Program-made: the position numbers and the translations under genes
Source of the DNA: Lachnospiraceae bacterium
GTDB taxonomy: Bacteria > Bacillota > Clostridia > Lachnospirales > Lachnospiraceae
Direction of reading: 5' to 3'
Assembly (NCBI GenBank): GCA_017503735.1
Contig: JAFVSN010000031.1
Coordinates: forward strand, 124,001-188,000
Length of the DNA stretch: 64,000 bases
The notes under the pieces: model-generated
Told to the model about the DNA's origin: nothing
Seen by the model: only the letters and a program-made list of their open reading frames with translations
The model's database searches: none
Part shown: positions 40,670 through 50,536 of the stretch, one piece after another
How the letters are laid out: each line of letters opens with the position of its first letter
Position numbering within the stretch: position 1 is the first letter of the stretch

Positions 40670-43240
40670 ATGAGTTTATTGCAGAAAATTTTCGGAACAC
40701 ACAGCGAAAGAGAATTAAAGATTGTTCGCCCGATTTTGGAAAAGATAAATGCGTTGGAAGAATCCGTCGCAGTATTGTCGGATGAACAACTTTTAGCAAA
40801 GACAGCAGAGTTTAAAGAACGTTTGAGTAAAGGAGAAACAAAGGATATGCTTTTGCCGGAAGCATACGCCGTTGTTCGTGAGGCAACGAAGCGTGTGTTA
40901 GGGCAGCGTCACTATGATGTACAGATTCTCGGCGGTATTGTGATGCATCAGGGACGTATCGTTGAGATGCGTACCGGTGAAGGTAAGACCCAGACCTCAC
41001 TTTTACCGGCATATTTAAATGCATTGGACGGAGAAGGTGTGCATATCGTTACGGTTAACGATTACCTTGCAAAGCGTGACTCCGAATGGATGGGACAGGT
41101 GTTCCGTTTTCTCGGCTTAACGGTGGGATGTATTTTAAACGATATGTCCAATGATGACAGACGTGCGGCGTATGCCTGTGATATCACCTACGGTACGAAC
41201 AATGAATTCGGTTTCGATTATCTTCGTGATAATATGGTAATTTATAAGGAACAGTTGGTAATGCGCGGTCTTCATTATGCCATCATCGATGAGGTAGACT
41301 CGGTTTTGATTGATGAAGCCCGTACTCCGCTTATTATTTCCGGACAGAGCGGTAAGTCTACCAGTTTATATCAGGCTTGTGATATTTTGGCAAGACAGTT
41401 GGTGAAGGGAAAAGAACGTGAGTTGACCAAGATGGAGCTGATTATGAGAGAAGAGCTTCAGGAAGAGGGCGACTTTGTTGTAAACGAGAAGGACAAAAAT
41501 ATAAATCTGACGGAGCAGGGTGTGGAAAAGGTAGAACGTTTCTTCCGGATCGATAACCTGGCAGACGCGGAGAATATGGAAATCCAGCACAATATTATTC
41601 TGGCACTTCGTGCACATTATCTGATGGCCAGAGATAAGGACTATGTTGTGCAGAATGATGAGGTTTTGATTGTAGATGACTTTACCGGACGTATTATGCC
41701 GGGAAGACGTTATTCCGACGGTCTTCATCAGGCAATCGAGGCGAAGGAACATGTAAAGGTAAAGAGAGAAAGTAAAACCCTTGCGACCATTACCTTCCAG
41801 AACTTCTTCAATAAGTACGATAAAAAGTCCGGTATGACCGGTACGGCACTTACGGAAGAACGGGAATTCCGCGAAATTTACGGTATGGACGTAGTGGAAA
41901 TTCCGACCAACCGTCCGGTAGCCCGTATCGATATGGATGATGTGGTATATAAGACCCGTCGTGAAAAGTTAAATGCGATTGTAGAAGAAATCATTCATTC
42001 CCATGCAAAAGGACAGCCGGTGCTGGTAGGTACCATTACCATCGAAGCTTCTGAGGAATTGAGTGATATGTTAAAGCGTCGCAACATTCCGCATAAGGTG
42101 TTGAATGCAAAGTTCCATGAGATGGAAGCGCAGATTGTAGCGGATGCGGGTCAGCCGGGAGCTGTTACGATTGCAACGAATATGGCCGGTCGTGGTACGG
42201 ATATTAAGCTTGGTGAGGGCGTAAAGGAAGTAGGCGGTCTTAAGATTATCGGTACGGAACGTCATGAATCCAGACGTATCGACAACCAGTTGCGCGGACG
42301 TTCCGGACGTCAGGGAGATCCGGGTGAGTCTAAGTTCTTCATCTCTTTGGAAGATGACCTGATGCGTTTGTTCGGTTCCGAGCGTCTCATTACCATGTTT
42401 AATTCTATGGGACTTCAGGACGGAGAACCGATTACCCACAAGCTTCTCAGCTCTGCGGTAGAAAAAGCGCAAAAGAAGATTGAGAATAACAACTTCGGTA
42501 TTCGTAAGAATTTGTTAGAGTATGACCGTGTAAATAACGAGCAACGAGAAGTGATTTACGGAGAACGTAAAAAGGTACTGGAAGGTGCCAATATGCGTGA
42601 AACGATTTTCAAGATGGCTAACGATGTGGTAGAAGGCTGTGTGGACAGTTGTATCCGGGATGATCAGGATGCGGCGAACTGGGATCTTTACGAGTTGAAC
42701 AGCTTATTGCTTCCGATTGTTCCGCTGGCGCCGATTCAGTTGACACCGGAGCAGAAAAAGCATATGACCAAGAAGGAATTGATACAGCAGTTAAAGGCGG
42801 AAACGGTAAAGCATTACGAGGCGAAGGAAGCAGAGTTCCCGGAAAAGGAACAGCTGCGTGAAGTGGAACGAGTGATTTTGCTTCGTGTCATCGACCGTAA
42901 GTGGATGGACCACATTGACGATATGGATCAGCTTCGTCAGGGAATCGGTGTGCAGGCCTACGGTCAGAGAGACCCGCTTACCGAGTATAAGTTCCAGGGC
43001 TATGAAATGTTCTCCGCTATGACGGCCGCAATCAGCGAGGATACGGTAAAGGCGTTGATGAATGTACGCATCGAGCAGAAGGTAGAACGTGAACAGGTGG
43101 CAAAGGTAACCGGTACCAACCGCGATGATTCCCTTGCAAAAGCTCCGGTAAAGCGTTCCGATAAGAAGGTTCAGCCGAATGATCTGTGCCCGTGCGGTTC
43201 CGGATTGAAGTACAAGAAGTGTTGCGGACGAAACGCTTAA
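40670..43240 (+). CDS. secA: Preprotein translocase ATPase SecA
   Basis: The 856-residue motor that pushes preproteins through SecYEG. Walker A lies in [14 protein letters not shown], the DEAD-type Walker B in [16 protein letters not shown], and the second helicase domain shows [16 protein letters not shown] and [17 protein letters not shown]. The C-terminal zinc-binding SEC-C tail ([16 protein letters not shown]) binds SecB or lipids. AGGAGAG precedes the ATG. Its location between hpf and prfB is the conserved Firmicutes arrangement. Confidence 0.98.
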   Translation: MSLLQKIFGTHSERELKIVRPILEKINALEESVAVLSDEQLLAKTAEFKERLSKGETKDMLLPEAYAVVREATKRVLGQRHYDVQILGGIVMHQGRIVEMRTGEGKTQTSLLPAYLNALDGEGVHIVTVNDYLAKRDSEWMGQVFRFLGLTVGCILNDMSNDDRRAAYACDITYGTNNEFGFDYLRDNMVIYKEQLVMRGLHYAIIDEVDSVLIDEARTPLIISGQSGKSTSLYQACDILARQLVKGKERELTKMELIMREELQEEGDFVVNEKDKNINLTEQGVEKVERFFRIDNLADAENMEIQHNIILALRAHYLMARDKDYVVQNDEVLIVDDFTGRIMPGRRYSDGLHQAIEAKEHVKVKRESKTLATITFQNFFNKYDKKSGMTGTALTEEREFREIYGMDVVEIPTNRPVARIDMDDVVYKTRREKLNAIVEEIIHSHAKGQPVLVGTITIEASEELSDMLKRRNIPHKVLNAKFHEMEAQIVADAGQPGAVTIATNMAGRGTDIKLGEGVKEVGGLKIIGTERHESRRIDNQLRGRSGRQGDPGESKFFISLEDDLMRLFGSERLITMFNSMGLQDGEPITHKLLSSAVEKAQKKIENNNFGIRKNLLEYDRVNNEQREVIYGERKKVLEGANMRETIFKMANDVVEGCVDSCIRDDQDAANWDLYELNSLLLPIVPLAPIQLTPEQKKHMTKKELIQQLKAETVKHYEAKEAEFPEKEQLREVERVILLRVIDRKWMDHIDDMDQLRQGIGVQAYGQRDPLTEYKFQGYEMFSAMTAAISEDTVKALMNVRIEQKVEREQVAKVTGTNRDDSLAKAPVKRSDKKVQPNDLCPCGSGLKYKKCCGRNA

Positions 43241-43319
43241 ATCACACCGGAACGTGGTGAAAAGATAGGAACCCCGGGACAGAAGAACCGTGGTTGATGA
43301 TAGGAAAGAAGGTGAGCAG

Positions 43320-44439
43320 ATGGTTGAGTTGGACGAAATAAAGTATGAACTCACCGGGTTTGACAAACTGTTGCTTGAAATGGGGGATTCACTTTGACCT
43401 CCCGGTCAAGCGTGAAAAGATACAGGAAATAGAAGCAATTATGCAGGAACCGGGTTTTTGGGATGATGCGGATAAATCCCAAAGCTATATGAAAGAGCTA
43501 AAAAATCTCAAAGACGCGGTTGCGGATTATGAAGCTTTGAAAACAGAATATGAAGATGTACAGACTTATCTGGAAATGGGATATGAGTCCGGGGATGAGT
43601 CATTGATTCCGGAAGCCCAAGAGGCAATGGAACTGTTTAAGAATCATTACGAACGGATGCATTTGTCCACTCTCTTATGTGAGGAGTATGATAAAGAGGA
43701 TGCGATTCTTACCCTTCATGCAGGTGCCGGCGGAACGGAAAGCTGTGACTGGGCTTCCATGCTGTGCCGCATGTATCAGCGTTGGGCGGACAAACGGGGA
43801 TTTGTGACGGAAATGATTGACTTCCTGGACGGAGACGAAGCCGGATTCAAGTCCGTTACCTTGGAGATTCGCGGGGAAAATGCTTACGGCTATTTGAAAT
43901 CGGAACACGGAGTTCATCGTTTGGTGCGGATTTCTCCGTTTAATGCCGCGGGAAAGCGACAGACTTCCTTTGTATCTTGCGACATTATGCCGGATTTAAA
44001 GGAAGCACCGGAAGTGGAAATCGATGAAAAAGATTTGCGTATCGATACGTATCGTTCCAGCGGTGCGGGCGGTCAGCATGTCAATAAAACATCATCGGCT
44101 ATTCGTATTACCCATTTGCCGACGGGAATTGTGGTACAGTGCCAAAATGAGCGTTCCCAGTTCCAAAACAAGGATAAGGCAATGCAGATGTTAAAAGCAA
44201 AGCTCTATTTATTGCAGGAACAACAAAATGCCGAAAAGGAATCCGGGATTCGCGGTGAAGTCCGGGATATTAATTTCGGGAATCAGATTCGTTCCTATGT
44301 ATTACAACCGTATACTTTGGTAAAAGATCATCGGACAAACGAGGAGGTGGGCAATGCCCAGACGGTGTTGGACGGTAATCTGGAGCCGTTTATGAATGCG
44401 TATTTAAGGTGGAATGCAACAGGGAAAACAAAAGAATAA
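43320..44439 (+). CDS. prfB: Peptide chain release factor 2 with programmed +1 frameshift
   Basis: RF2 recognises UGA and UAA stop codons. Translation starts at ATG 43320 (MVELDEIKYELTGFDKLL) and meets an in-frame TGA at 43395-43397. A +1 slip on CTT TGA C (43392-43398) continues as Asp-Leu-Pro-Val, giving a full RF2 of 372 residues. The stimulatory GGGGG (43382-43386) lies 5 bases before CTT rather than the canonical 3. Further motifs are SPF (RISPFNAAGKR) for stop recognition and GGQ (SGAGGQHVNKTSSAI) for peptide release. The slip is autoregulatory: low RF2 favours frameshifting. It follows secA by 79 bases. Confidence 0.96.
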
Positions 44440-44455
44440 AAGAGGAGGTTATTGT

Positions 44456-44914
44456 ATGGCAGAGAGAGATATTATCTTTCATGTAGGTGAAGAAGAGTAT
44501 GGGTTTGATGTGCAGATGGTGACGGCAATCGAGCCGATGATGGACATTGTTCCGGTGCCGAATGCACCGGCTTGTGTCATGGGTCTTATGAATCTTCGTG
44601 GGGAAGTAATTCCGGTATACAGTCTTCGCAAACGCTTTGCCCTGGAGGAGTACAATGACACGGCAAAGAATAAGCTGATTGTGACCCGCCACGACGGAAA
44701 ATCACTTGCGTTTAAGGTGGATGAGGTTTTGGAAATGCATGATTTTGAGGACAGTGATATTTCCGCGACTCCGGTAATTGCTAAGTCCGCAAAGACATCT
44801 TACGTGCGTTCCGTTGCAAATAAGAAGGGAAAACTGGTGCTTTTGCTGAACCCTGCCGGTATGTATGAGGGGGATGAAGAAGCACAGATGGAAGAAGTGT
44901 TAAAGGCACTGTAA
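44456..44914 (+). CDS. cheW: CheW chemotaxis coupling protein
   Basis: A 152-residue CheW-like domain that couples chemoreceptors to CheA. Recognised from FHVGEEEYGFDVQMVTAIEP, VMGLMNLRGEVIPVYSLRKR and the C-terminal KLVLLLNPAGM. ATG 44456 has GAGGAGG 7 bases upstream; the frame further upstream lies inside prfB. No cheA is adjacent. It supports a motile lifestyle together with the flagellar genes at the window start. Confidence 0.9.
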   Translation: MAERDIIFHVGEEEYGFDVQMVTAIEPMMDIVPVPNAPACVMGLMNLRGEVIPVYSLRKRFALEEYNDTAKNKLIVTRHDGKSLAFKVDEVLEMHDFEDSDISATPVIAKSAKTSYVRSVANKKGKLVLLLNPAGMYEGDEEAQMEEVLKAL

Positions 44915-44943
44915 TCTATCGTTACGAAGTGAATCGTGAATGT

Positions 44944-44977
44944 AAAAAGGAGAAACCCGCCGGGTTTCTCCTTTTTT
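44944..44977. terminator. Terminator between cheW and MATE gene
   Basis: A 15-bp stem AAAAAGGAGAAACCC (44944-44958) paired with GGGTTTCTCCTTTTT, followed by T-rich sequence. It works in both directions between convergent genes. Confidence 0.9.
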
Positions 44978-45028
44978 GTTTTAGCTGAAATGTTGAATCA
45001 TTTGTAACATAAAAATGTTCTGCGAAGA

Positions 45029-46522
45029 TTAGGATGTTTTCGCTTCGTTTTTTATCTTAATCAATTTCCATTTTCCGCTGTTATAGCGAAGGAAGACAAG
45101 GGCACTTCGGAGAAGCTGGTCGCAAGCAAGAGCAATCCAGGCACCGTACAAATCAAGCCCTGCGTTTACTAAAAGGATAGCAATAATCGGACGAACAAAA
45201 AGTACAGTAACGGTAGTAATCTTTGCGGTGGATTTGGTATCTCCGGCACCGCGTAAGCCTCCGGCAATGATAAACTGGGAAGTCTGGAACGGCTGCAAGA
45301 AAGCTACAAAGAGCATAATCCGGCCGCCCATCTCGATGATGCCCGGGTCTTTGTTATAAAGGCTTACGATATCTCCGCCCCAGAAAGCAAAGGTGACGGT
45401 AAGTAAAAGAGCTACAAAAAAACCGACGTTCCGGGTTTTGCTGCAGTATGCCTGTGCCATGTCGGAACGTTTTCGGCCAAGGGATTGTCCCACCAGAGAG
45501 GTGGCGGATACCGCAAATGCCTGACCGGTCATAAAGGACAATGCCTGGATATTCATGCAGACCTGATGGGTGGCAAAAGAGATATCGCTTAAGGAAGCAA
45601 CCGTCTTTGCAAAAATGACCATGCCGGCCCGCATTAAAAGCTGTTCGACGGCGGCAGGGATACCGATGGCGGTGATGTTGCTTAACATGGTTTTGTTCGG
45701 TTTGAAGCCTTTTTTAAGTTCCAGTTTCAGAAAGCTGTTTCCTCTCAGGATAACACAGAGTGCAATGACAAAGGCAACCAACTGGCCGATAACGGTAGCG
45801 ATGGAAGCACCTGCAACACCTAATTCCGGGAAGCCTAACTTGCCGCCGATTAAGAGCCAGTTAAATATCACATTGACGATGTTTGCAATCATGTTATAAA
45901 CCATACAGGTTCTGGAATCACCTACGGCCCGTAGGGCGGCGGTAATGGTACTGGTCAGGGCTACAGTAGCAAAGCCGGCTAACTGAATCTGCAAATAAAC
46001 GGTCGCCTGACTGATGATGGCGTCGCCTTTACCACCCATAAAAATAACCATGGGTTTGGAAAAAAGAACACCCAGCACGGATAAGATAAAAGTACTGATA
46101 AACGTAAGCATCATACCCTGACGAAGTACCAGGTTGGCTTTTTCTTTGTCGCCTTGTCCTTTGTAGCGGGCAATCAAGGCGGTGACACCGGTATTTAGGG
46201 CAACAAAGGCGGTCATCAGTAAAAACTTCGGTTGGGTGGTAAGACCTACAGCGGTAATGGCATCCACACCCAACTGGGGATTGGCTTCGCCACCGATGCC
46301 GCCTACCATCATCATATCTGCCATAGATACCAGCTGCGTCAGCAAAAGTTCCACAAAGCTGGGCCATGCGATGCGTACGATATCCTTGTATAATTCTTTT
46401 GATTTCACGCCTTCCGGCAGTTTCCCGGAGACTTTTAATCCTTCGCTCATGTTTGCTTCCCCTAAAGGAAGACGATCGAGGGTCGTATTTAATGCTTTTG
46501 TTGATTTGTTCATTTGAATCAT
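45029..46522 (-). CDS. MATE-family multidrug/metabolite exporter
   Basis: A roughly 497-residue, 12-helix Na+ or H+-coupled exporter of the MATE (NorM/DinF-like) superfamily. Motifs: IAWPSFVELLLTQLVSMADM, ATHQVCMNIQALSFMTGQAF and FIIAGGLRGAGDTKST. The N-terminus has an extra hydrophilic stretch of about 45 residues before the first helix. The start is uncertain: ATG 46522 or ATG 46513, with only purine-rich GGAAAGAGAG nearby. The substrate is unknown. A TTGATT/TATAAT promoter lies upstream. Confidence 0.9.
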   Translation of the reverse strand: MIQMNKSTKALNTTLDRLPLGEANMSEGLKVSGKLPEGVKSKELYKDIVRIAWPSFVELLLTQLVSMADMMMVGGIGGEANPQLGVDAITAVGLTTQPKFLLMTAFVALNTGVTALIARYKGQGDKEKANLVLRQGMMLTFISTFILSVLGVLFSKPMVIFMGGKGDAIISQATVYLQIQLAGFATVALTSTITAALRAVGDSRTCMVYNMIANIVNVIFNWLLIGGKLGFPELGVAGASIATVIGQLVAFVIALCVILRGNSFLKLELKKGFKPNKTMLSNITAIGIPAAVEQLLMRAGMVIFAKTVASLSDISFATHQVCMNIQALSFMTGQAFAVSATSLVGQSLGRKRSDMAQAYCSKTRNVGFFVALLLTVTFAFWGGDIVSLYNKDPGIIEMGGRIMLFVAFLQPFQTSQFIIAGGLRGAGDTKSTAKITTVTVLFVRPIIAILLVNAGLDLYGAWIALACDQLLRSALVFLRYNSGKWKLIKIKNEAKTS

Positions 46523-46540
46523 CTCTCTTTCCAAAAAAAT

Positions 46541-46569
46541 ATTATAGTACTTTGTAAACGGTTAATCAA
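46541..46569 (-). promoter_or_regulatory. Promoter of MATE gene
   Basis: Read on the minus strand: TTGATT (46569-46564), 17-bp spacer, TATAAT (46546-46541). The remaining roughly 200 bases up to the GH120 gene contain no feature I can support; the GH120 promoter was not resolved. Confidence 0.65.
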
Positions 46570-46783
46570 GTAGCATTCTAATTTATTCATTTTTTGATGA
46601 AAATGTTATAAGAAAGTTAAGGTTTGTTTCATCTTATTCCGAACCGTCCGGATATTATGGACGGAAGCTTGGAAATGTGGTATTATTGAAACATAAGGCG
46701 GATTTGGTTGCCAGTGCGATAAGGATGCTTTTTGTGGCAATATTAAGATTCGCCGGATTATGTTAGAAGGGAAGGTATCAGGT

Positions 46784-48787
46784 ATGATTTATTATGTGAA
46801 TCAGGCTGCGGGCCGTGAAGGAAACGGAAGCAAGGAGATGCCGTTTAAACGCATCAACGAAGCGGCAAAGGTTGCAAAGCCGGGGGATGAGGTTGTGGTA
46901 GCTCCGGGTATTTACAGAGAGTATGTGGACCCGGTCAATGCGGGATTGGAAAATGCCCGGATTACGTATCGCAGTGAGGTACCGCTTGGTGCAATGATTA
47001 CCGGTGCGGAAGTTGCTACGGGCTGGACGCATTATGAAGGAAATGTATGGGTATATCGTGTCAATAACGGAGTGTTTGGGTCTTACAATCCGTATACAAC
47101 CTATGTAATGGGGGATTGGTATTTTGCTCCGGTGGTACGTCATACCGGTGCGGTGTACTTGAACGACCGCCAATTGTACGAGACCGTTACGTTGGAAGAA
47201 TGTATAAAAGCGGAAGTATACAAGCCGTCCTGGGAGCCGGAATGGTCCGTATATAAGTGGTATACGGAACAGGAAGGAGACGAGACGGTAATCTATGCCA
47301 ACTTCCAAGGAAAGAACCCGAATGAAGAAAAAGTAGAGATTAATGTCCGCAGAAATTGCTTTATGCCGTCAAAAACCGGTGTGAATTATATTACGGTCAG
47401 CGGTTTTAATATGAACAAGGCAGCTACCACCTGGGCTCCGCCGGCAGCTTATCAGGACGGGCTTATGGGGCCGCACTGGTCTAAGGGCTGGATTATCGAG
47501 GATTGTGAAATCAGCAACAGTAAATGCAGCGGTATTTCCCTCGGTAAGTATTACGACGAAGAAAACGACCACTATTTTACCAATAAATATGTAAAGAGTC
47601 CGACCCAGATGGAGCGTGACGCGGTTTGTCGCGGTCAGTATCACGGTTGGCTAAAGGAGAATATCGGCGGTCATATCGTAAGACGCTGTCATATTTATCG
47701 CTGTGAGCAGACCGGTATCGTAGGCCGTATGGGTTGCGTGTTCAGTCTGATTGAGGACAATCATATCCACCACATCAACAATATGCAGCAGTTGGGCGGT
47801 GCGGAGATTTCCGGTATTAAGCTTCATGCGGCAATCGACGTGGTAATGCGCCGGAACCACATCCATCATTCCACCATGGGTATCTGGTGTGACTGGCAGG
47901 CACAGGGAACCCGTATTTCCCAAAACCTCCTTCATGACAATTACATGCCGGAGGGTGCAACCCGCGCAGAGGGTGCCATGATGTGTCAGGATATTTTTGT
48001 GGAGGTAAGCCACGGTCCAACCTTAATCGATAATAACATTATGCTGTCCAAGGCTTCCGTCCGGGTGGCGACGGAAGGTGTGGCATTGGTACATAACCTG
48101 ATTCTCGGTGCATTTACGTCGGTAGGCGGCGGTACGGATAACACGGTAAACGGTAAGAATCAGCCGCGTTACACCCCGTATCACATCAGACACCGTACCG
48201 AGGTGGCTGGTTTTATGACCATCCTTCACGGCGACAACCGGTTCTACAACAACATTTTCGTGCAGAACTGGCCGGTAGAGGTGCAGGAAGAAAAGGAAGA
48301 CATGGGCTTCCGTATGCGGGAAAATGATGTGGTAGGTACGGAAATTTGGAACGGTTATCCGACTTATGAGGAGTGGTTGTCCCACTTTGAGTTTGATAAG
48401 CCGGCAAATATGGGCAAACTGGCACAGTGGCACTTTGACCACCTTCCGGTTTGGTCCAAGGGAAATGCTTTCTTTAACGGAGCAAAGGCTTGGGAGCATG
48501 AGGAAAACTTCCTCATGGATGACACCAACAAGGTATTCGTGGAGCTTTGCGAAAAGGATGGTGTGTATACCCTAAAGACCAATGTATACGACTTCCTCGG
48601 GGAGTTCCGTGCCGGTATGGTAACCAGTGACGTTTTAGGCTGTGCTTTTGAGCCGGAGCAGCGTTTTGAAGATCCGGACGGTACGGCAATTACCTTTGAT
48701 ACCGACTATTTGGGCGAGCATCGTCCGGTGGAACCGATTCCGGGACCGTTTGTCAGCCGGGAGGCAGCAGCAAAAGTACTTTTCTAA
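46784..48787 (+). CDS. GH120 beta-xylosidase-like enzyme
   Basis: A 667-residue right-handed parallel beta-helix protein resembling GH120 XylC of Thermoanaerobacterium, which releases xylose from xylo-oligosaccharides. Shared blocks: YVNQAAGREGNGSKEMPFK, APGIYREYV, TIYANFQGKNPNEEKVEINV, TWAPPAAYQDGLMGPHWSKG, AGIKLHAAIDVVMRRN-like GIKLHAAIDVVMRR and MGIWCDWQAQGTRISQN. There is no signal peptide, so it acts in the cytoplasm on imported xylooligomers. ATG 46784 has AGAAGGGAAGG 8 bases upstream; the ATG at 46760 contains this site. The nearby CE1-like esterase and GH5 fit a hemicellulose-using lifestyle. Confidence 0.87.
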   Translation: MIYYVNQAAGREGNGSKEMPFKRINEAAKVAKPGDEVVVAPGIYREYVDPVNAGLENARITYRSEVPLGAMITGAEVATGWTHYEGNVWVYRVNNGVFGSYNPYTTYVMGDWYFAPVVRHTGAVYLNDRQLYETVTLEECIKAEVYKPSWEPEWSVYKWYTEQEGDETVIYANFQGKNPNEEKVEINVRRNCFMPSKTGVNYITVSGFNMNKAATTWAPPAAYQDGLMGPHWSKGWIIEDCEISNSKCSGISLGKYYDEENDHYFTNKYVKSPTQMERDAVCRGQYHGWLKENIGGHIVRRCHIYRCEQTGIVGRMGCVFSLIEDNHIHHINNMQQLGGAEISGIKLHAAIDVVMRRNHIHHSTMGIWCDWQAQGTRISQNLLHDNYMPEGATRAEGAMMCQDIFVEVSHGPTLIDNNIMLSKASVRVATEGVALVHNLILGAFTSVGGGTDNTVNGKNQPRYTPYHIRHRTEVAGFMTILHGDNRFYNNIFVQNWPVEVQEEKEDMGFRMRENDVVGTEIWNGYPTYEEWLSHFEFDKPANMGKLAQWHFDHLPVWSKGNAFFNGAKAWEHEENFLMDDTNKVFVELCEKDGVYTLKTNVYDFLGEFRAGMVTSDVLGCAFEPEQRFEDPDGTAITFDTDYLGEHRPVEPIPGPFVSREAAAKVLF

Positions 48788-48792
48788 ACGTG

Positions 48793-48817
48793 GGGGGCAG
48801 AAATTGCCCCCTTTTTT
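48793..48817 (+). terminator. Terminator of GH120 gene
   Basis: Stem GGGGGC (48793-48798) / GCCCCC (48806-48811), followed by TTTTTT. It also forms the outer left arm of the inverted repeat element that follows. Confidence 0.8.
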
Positions 48818-49048
48818 GGGGGGATGTTAACATCGGAGGGAGAATAAATCAATTTGTTTTTGCAAGTCGCAACGCTCCGTCAATCTTCCTCTAAGAACGA
48901 CTAGGACGCTCGGGTGTGGCCTCGCGCCCAGTCTTTTCTAAGAGGTGATATTGACTGCGCTAAAAGCGCGACCCTTCGGGAAAAGCAAAAACGAATTGAT
49001 TTATTCTCCCTCCGATTTTTTCAAAACTGAAAAAAGGGCAATTTCTGC
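48797..49048. repeat. Long nested inverted-repeat element
   Basis: A 252-base palindromic element fills most of the gap. The outer arms 48797-48817 and 49030-49048 share GCAGAAATTGCCC...TTTTTT and its complement. The inner arms 48832-48863 and 48985-49016 are 32 bases long with one mismatch (a G-U pair in RNA). Between them lie GTCAAT...ATTGAC (48879 and 48950-48955), GCGCT-AAA-AGCGC (48957-48969) and a CCC-TTC-GGG hairpin. It could be a MITE or a large structured RNA. The remaining bases up to 49215 hold a TATAAT at 49157-49162 with a weak -35. Confidence 0.7.
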
Positions 49049-49215
49049 ACAGACGTGTTTGCAAGAAATTTCTTCCCTTTTTGATAGTCCGGATGAGCGC
49101 GCATATTTGACAAAACTAATTTCTGCTGCAAGGTTTCTTTTGCTGTTATTTTATTGTATAATGAGAATGAGGGTTAATTTATTGTAACGGGTTATATGAC
49201 TAAGGGGGCTTGCAA

Positions 49216-50457
49216 ATGAAGAAGGATAAGATCAAGCGTTTTAATTTCGAGAAGAAGCCGATTTCACCGACGTTTATTATGGGTTTGGCGAAGGGGATTA
49301 TCAGTTTCCCGGATTTGCGGAAGCGGAAGGCAAAGCTGACGAAAGTGGGGATGGAGGAGCTGGAGGGGAAACCGTATTTGCTTTTGGTGACGCATTCTTC
49401 CATGGTGGATTTTAATTTGATGTTAAAGGGGACTCACCCGTATAAAGTAAATAATGTCATGACGTTAGAGGGGTTTAAGACGTATACGGAGCCCCTTATG
49501 CGTTCTCTGGGGGTGTTGGGTACCCGGAAGTTTGTGACGGATTTGCATCTTGTAAAGAATATGAAATATTGTGTGGATAAGTTAAAGAATATTTTCGTGT
49601 TGTTTCCGGAGGCAAGGTATTCTTTGGACGGATGTACCTCTTATTTGCCGGATTCTCTCGGGAAGATGGTGCGGCTTCTCGGGGTGCCGGTGGTGATTCT
49701 TAAGATTCACGGGAATTTTGTAACTTGTCCCCAGTGGAATAAGAAGAACAAGAAAACCTTTGTGGAAGCGGAGATGAAGCCGATTATTTCCGCTGAGGAA
49801 ACCAAGTCCTTGTCCGTGGAGGAAATCAATGGACGGATTGCAGAGAAGTTCCGTTATGATGATTATGCATGGCAACGGGATAATAAAATCGTAATCGATC
49901 ATCCGGGGCGGGCAGACGGACTTCATGCACTTCTTTATAAGTGCCCGGCCTGTAAGACGGAGCATCAGACCGATTCCGCAGGGACAAAGCTTTGGTGCAA
50001 CTGTTGTAAAAAGACCTGGGAAATGGATGAGTACGGGCAACTTCACGCGTTGGAGGGAGAGACGGAGTTTCCGCATATTCCGGATTGGAGCAATTGGGAA
50101 CGTGCCTGTGTAAGAGAAGAAATCGAGAACGGTACCTATTATTTTGAGGATGAGGTGCGGATTGAGACGCTGCCGAACGCCTGGAAGTTTTACAAGCAGG
50201 GCATGGGAAAACTGATTCAGACTCCGGAAGAAACCAGAGTGGAGTGCAATTATTACGGAGAACCTTATGTGCTTCGACGCAGTGCAAAGAGTCTGGAGAG
50301 CATGCACATCGAGTACGATTATTTGGGGAGAGGGGACTGTGTGGATATTTCCATCCCAGATGACAGCTTCTGGTGTTATTTGACGAAGCGGGATGCTATT
50401 ACGAAGATTTCCTTTGCTACGGAGGAGATACATAAGTCGGCAATGCAAAAGAAATAA
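49216..50457 (+). CDS. PlsC-like acyltransferase with zinc-ribbon insert
   Basis: A 413-residue protein. The N-terminal half resembles 1-acylglycerol-3-phosphate acyltransferases, with motif I written as THSSMVDFNLM (His...Asp kept as H-S-S-M-V-D) and motif III FPEARYSLDG. A zinc ribbon follows (CPACKTEH and CNCCKKTW, about residues 246-272). After that comes a roughly 130-residue C-terminal domain without a known motif. ATG 49216 has AAGGGGG 7 bases upstream. It may acylate a lipid or glycolipid; the zinc ribbon and C-terminal region set it apart from housekeeping PlsC. Confidence 0.75.
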   Translation: MKKDKIKRFNFEKKPISPTFIMGLAKGIISFPDLRKRKAKLTKVGMEELEGKPYLLLVTHSSMVDFNLMLKGTHPYKVNNVMTLEGFKTYTEPLMRSLGVLGTRKFVTDLHLVKNMKYCVDKLKNIFVLFPEARYSLDGCTSYLPDSLGKMVRLLGVPVVILKIHGNFVTCPQWNKKNKKTFVEAEMKPIISAEETKSLSVEEINGRIAEKFRYDDYAWQRDNKIVIDHPGRADGLHALLYKCPACKTEHQTDSAGTKLWCNCCKKTWEMDEYGQLHALEGETEFPHIPDWSNWERACVREEIENGTYYFEDEVRIETLPNAWKFYKQGMGKLIQTPEETRVECNYYGEPYVLRRSAKSLESMHIEYDYLGRGDCVDISIPDDSFWCYLTKRDAITKISFATEEIHKSAMQKK

Positions 50458-50483
50458 GGCTGTTTGATAAGAGTATGAAAATG

Positions 50484-50533
50484 AAAAGGGCGTTTATCGC
50501 TGCCGTAAGGCATGGGATAAACGCTCTTTGTTT
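50484..50533. terminator. Bidirectional terminator
   Basis: Outer stem AAAAGGGCGTTTATC (50484-50498) with GATAAACGCTCTTT (50516-50529), and an inner TGCC-GTAA-GGCA. It sits between the convergent acyltransferase and esterase genes. Confidence 0.8.
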
Positions 50534-50536
50534 TCT

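Noticed and set aside
43345-43400. prfB as a pseudogene or as a gene starting near 43345
   Set aside because: The in-frame TGA sits in a classic CTT TGA C slip site with an upstream G-run, and the +1 frame continues with normal RF2 sequence; this is programmed frameshifting.
48945-49187. 80-residue frame across the inverted repeat
   Set aside because: It lies mostly in the right arm of the palindrome, has no ribosome site and shows no protein-like features.
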